Below are positions 63,496 through 64,000 of a stretch of DNA of 64,000 nucleotides, piece by piece. Position numbers and translations under genes: made by a program. Under the pieces are notes generated by a model. The model was not told where the DNA came from and did no database searches. It saw only the letters and a program-made list of their open reading frames with translations. Position 1 is the first letter of the stretch, and each line of letters starts with the position of its first letter. The DNA is from JARKQH01 sp964631605 (GTDB taxonomy: Bacteria > Verrucomicrobiota > Verrucomicrobiia > Limisphaerales > UBA8199): positions 81,698 to 145,697 of the forward strand of contig CAZVYG010000002.1 in the NCBI GenBank assembly GCA_964631605.1, in the 5' to 3' direction.

Positions 63496-64000
63496 TCGAA
63501 TAGTCCCGTTTCGCCTTCCACCCTCCCACCTTCCTACCTTGCCAACAACCCGCTGGTGAGCCAAATTGGCTTTACGAACAACGGTGCGTGGCGCATGACG
63601 ACGACCAAGGCCTACGATTCCCTCAACCGGCTGACGGAGATTTCGTCGCTGCCCTCCGGGTCAGGTTTGTGCTTTGGGGAGCCCCAGCGGGGCGAAATGT
63701 TTGTAGCACCCGGGCCTCCTCACCCCTTGTCTTTTGGTTTTTCGGCGGCGCGGCTCCATCCCCGGGCCGAAGGAGCGCGAGCATTCCTGCCCGCCCGTGC
63801 GGAGACCGCCCGCGCCGCGCCGCCGAAAAACTGGGGAATGAATGGTGGGGCCGTTGCATTCTACAAACATGCCGCCCCGCTGGGGCTTGGGGTTGGTTGC
63901 AAGCGCCCCTTGGCCAAGAGGTTCCAGTCTGGGATGTGGGGCGGCTTCCAGCGCGACTGGCAGGTGATTTCCGGCAAGAAGTATTGGAGCGACGGCACGC
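63496..64000 (+). pseudogene. RHS/YD-repeat gene fragment with an in-frame repeat element (3'-partial)
   Basis: From 63541 the frame reads ANNPLVSQIGFTNNGAWRMT then TTKAYDSLNRLTEISSLPSG, a YD-repeat of the RHS family. The same frame, without any stop, crosses the inverted-repeat element and resumes as FQRDWQVISGKKYWSDGT to the window end, again RHS-like. The frame is open from 63496 after a TGA at 63493, with no ATG before RHS sequence and CCTTC microrepeats upstream, so the 5' part is lost. The gene continues beyond the window. RHS proteins are large exported filaments or toxins; here it may be a remnant. Confidence 0.55.
63680..63887. mobile_element. MITE-like inverted-repeat element
   Basis: About 208 bp with 27-bp terminal arms at 63680-63706 and 63861-63887 (25 of 27 positions pair; sequence agccccagcggggcg at the outer end). 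Inside is a second, perfect 17-bp inverted repeat gtttttcggcggcgcgg/ccgcgccgccgaaaaac (63737-63753 and 63815-63831). No transposase; it must be moved in trans if mobile. Confidence 0.65.

Noticed and set aside
62838..63529. Minus-strand frames over the repeat-rich region
   Set aside because: They consist of translated microrepeats (KVGMWEGAKVG) and are not proteins.
63395..63540. CRISPR array in the CCTTC tract
   Set aside because: Units are contiguous with no spacers of regular length and no cas gene.

Overview
The window looks like a draft or metagenome-derived scaffold (one 10-N gap) of a GC-rich Gram-negative bacterium, most likely a Verrucomicrobiota member of the Pedosphaera/Limisphaera type. 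The grounds are two outer-membrane assembly genes (bamA, skp), Tat-exported Gfo/Idh/MocA oxidoreductases, secreted glycosidases whose C-termini end in a Verrucomicrobial-style 'LQxxxxL..W....RYFRLR' module, PPC-like and RHS proteins, and a WXG100-like gene cluster. This placement is inferred from protein style; there is no rRNA gene in the window. I saw no tRNA, rRNA, CRISPR array, insertion sequence or phage.

Layout. 1-9.1 kb: end of a cytochrome c assembly gene (ccsA), a GH51 arabinofuranosidase, a lysine-catabolism pair (lysine 6-transaminase and semialdehyde dehydrogenase), two NAD(P)-binding oxidoreductases and a tRNA-dihydrouridine synthase. 9.1-22.3 kb: a large secreted PPC-like protein broken at the scaffold gap, fur, tsaC/sua5, a TolC-like channel, a three-gene WXG100-like cluster, a Tat-exported L-fucose-isomerase-like protein, thioredoxin, a GH5/GH39-like glycosidase and an EamA transporter. 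22.5-28.7 kb: a MacAB-type efflux operon with two permeases, then an aldo/keto reductase. 28.7-33.4 kb: dnaB-bamA-skp on the minus strand. 33.7-38.8 kb: glgC, an exported esterase, a PQQ-type beta-propeller and a CheY-like regulator. 38.8-42.5 kb: a tight operon of a B12-type radical SAM protein, a full ketosynthase and a ketosynthase-like partner lacking all catalytic residues. 42.5-45.1 kb: M29 aminopeptidase, DUF481 protein and lipoprotein.

45.3-52.6 kb is one operon: a DeoR regulator, a fused E1 alpha-beta 2-oxoacid dehydrogenase, E2, a mannitol-dehydrogenase-family enzyme and E3. Together they supply every subunit of a 2-oxoacid dehydrogenase complex plus a polyol dehydrogenase under a sugar-type repressor whose probable operators overlap its own promoter. 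52.6-60 kb carries a stand-alone CBM48 protein, an unknown protein, an RRM protein and a minus-strand run holB-waaL-aroQ-accB-accC that joins replication, surface polysaccharide, shikimate and fatty-acid steps, with an intrinsic terminator before accB. 60.3-62.9 kb holds a Gfo/Idh/MocA oxidoreductase and an MFS transporter.

The last kilobase is repeat-rich: tandem microrepeats, a degenerate and a well-preserved inverted-repeat element, and an RHS-type gene fragment read in frame through the preserved element. Recurring themes are plant-polysaccharide use, small repeats that have entered reading frames, and several promoters whose predicted start site falls on the start codon (leaderless mRNA).
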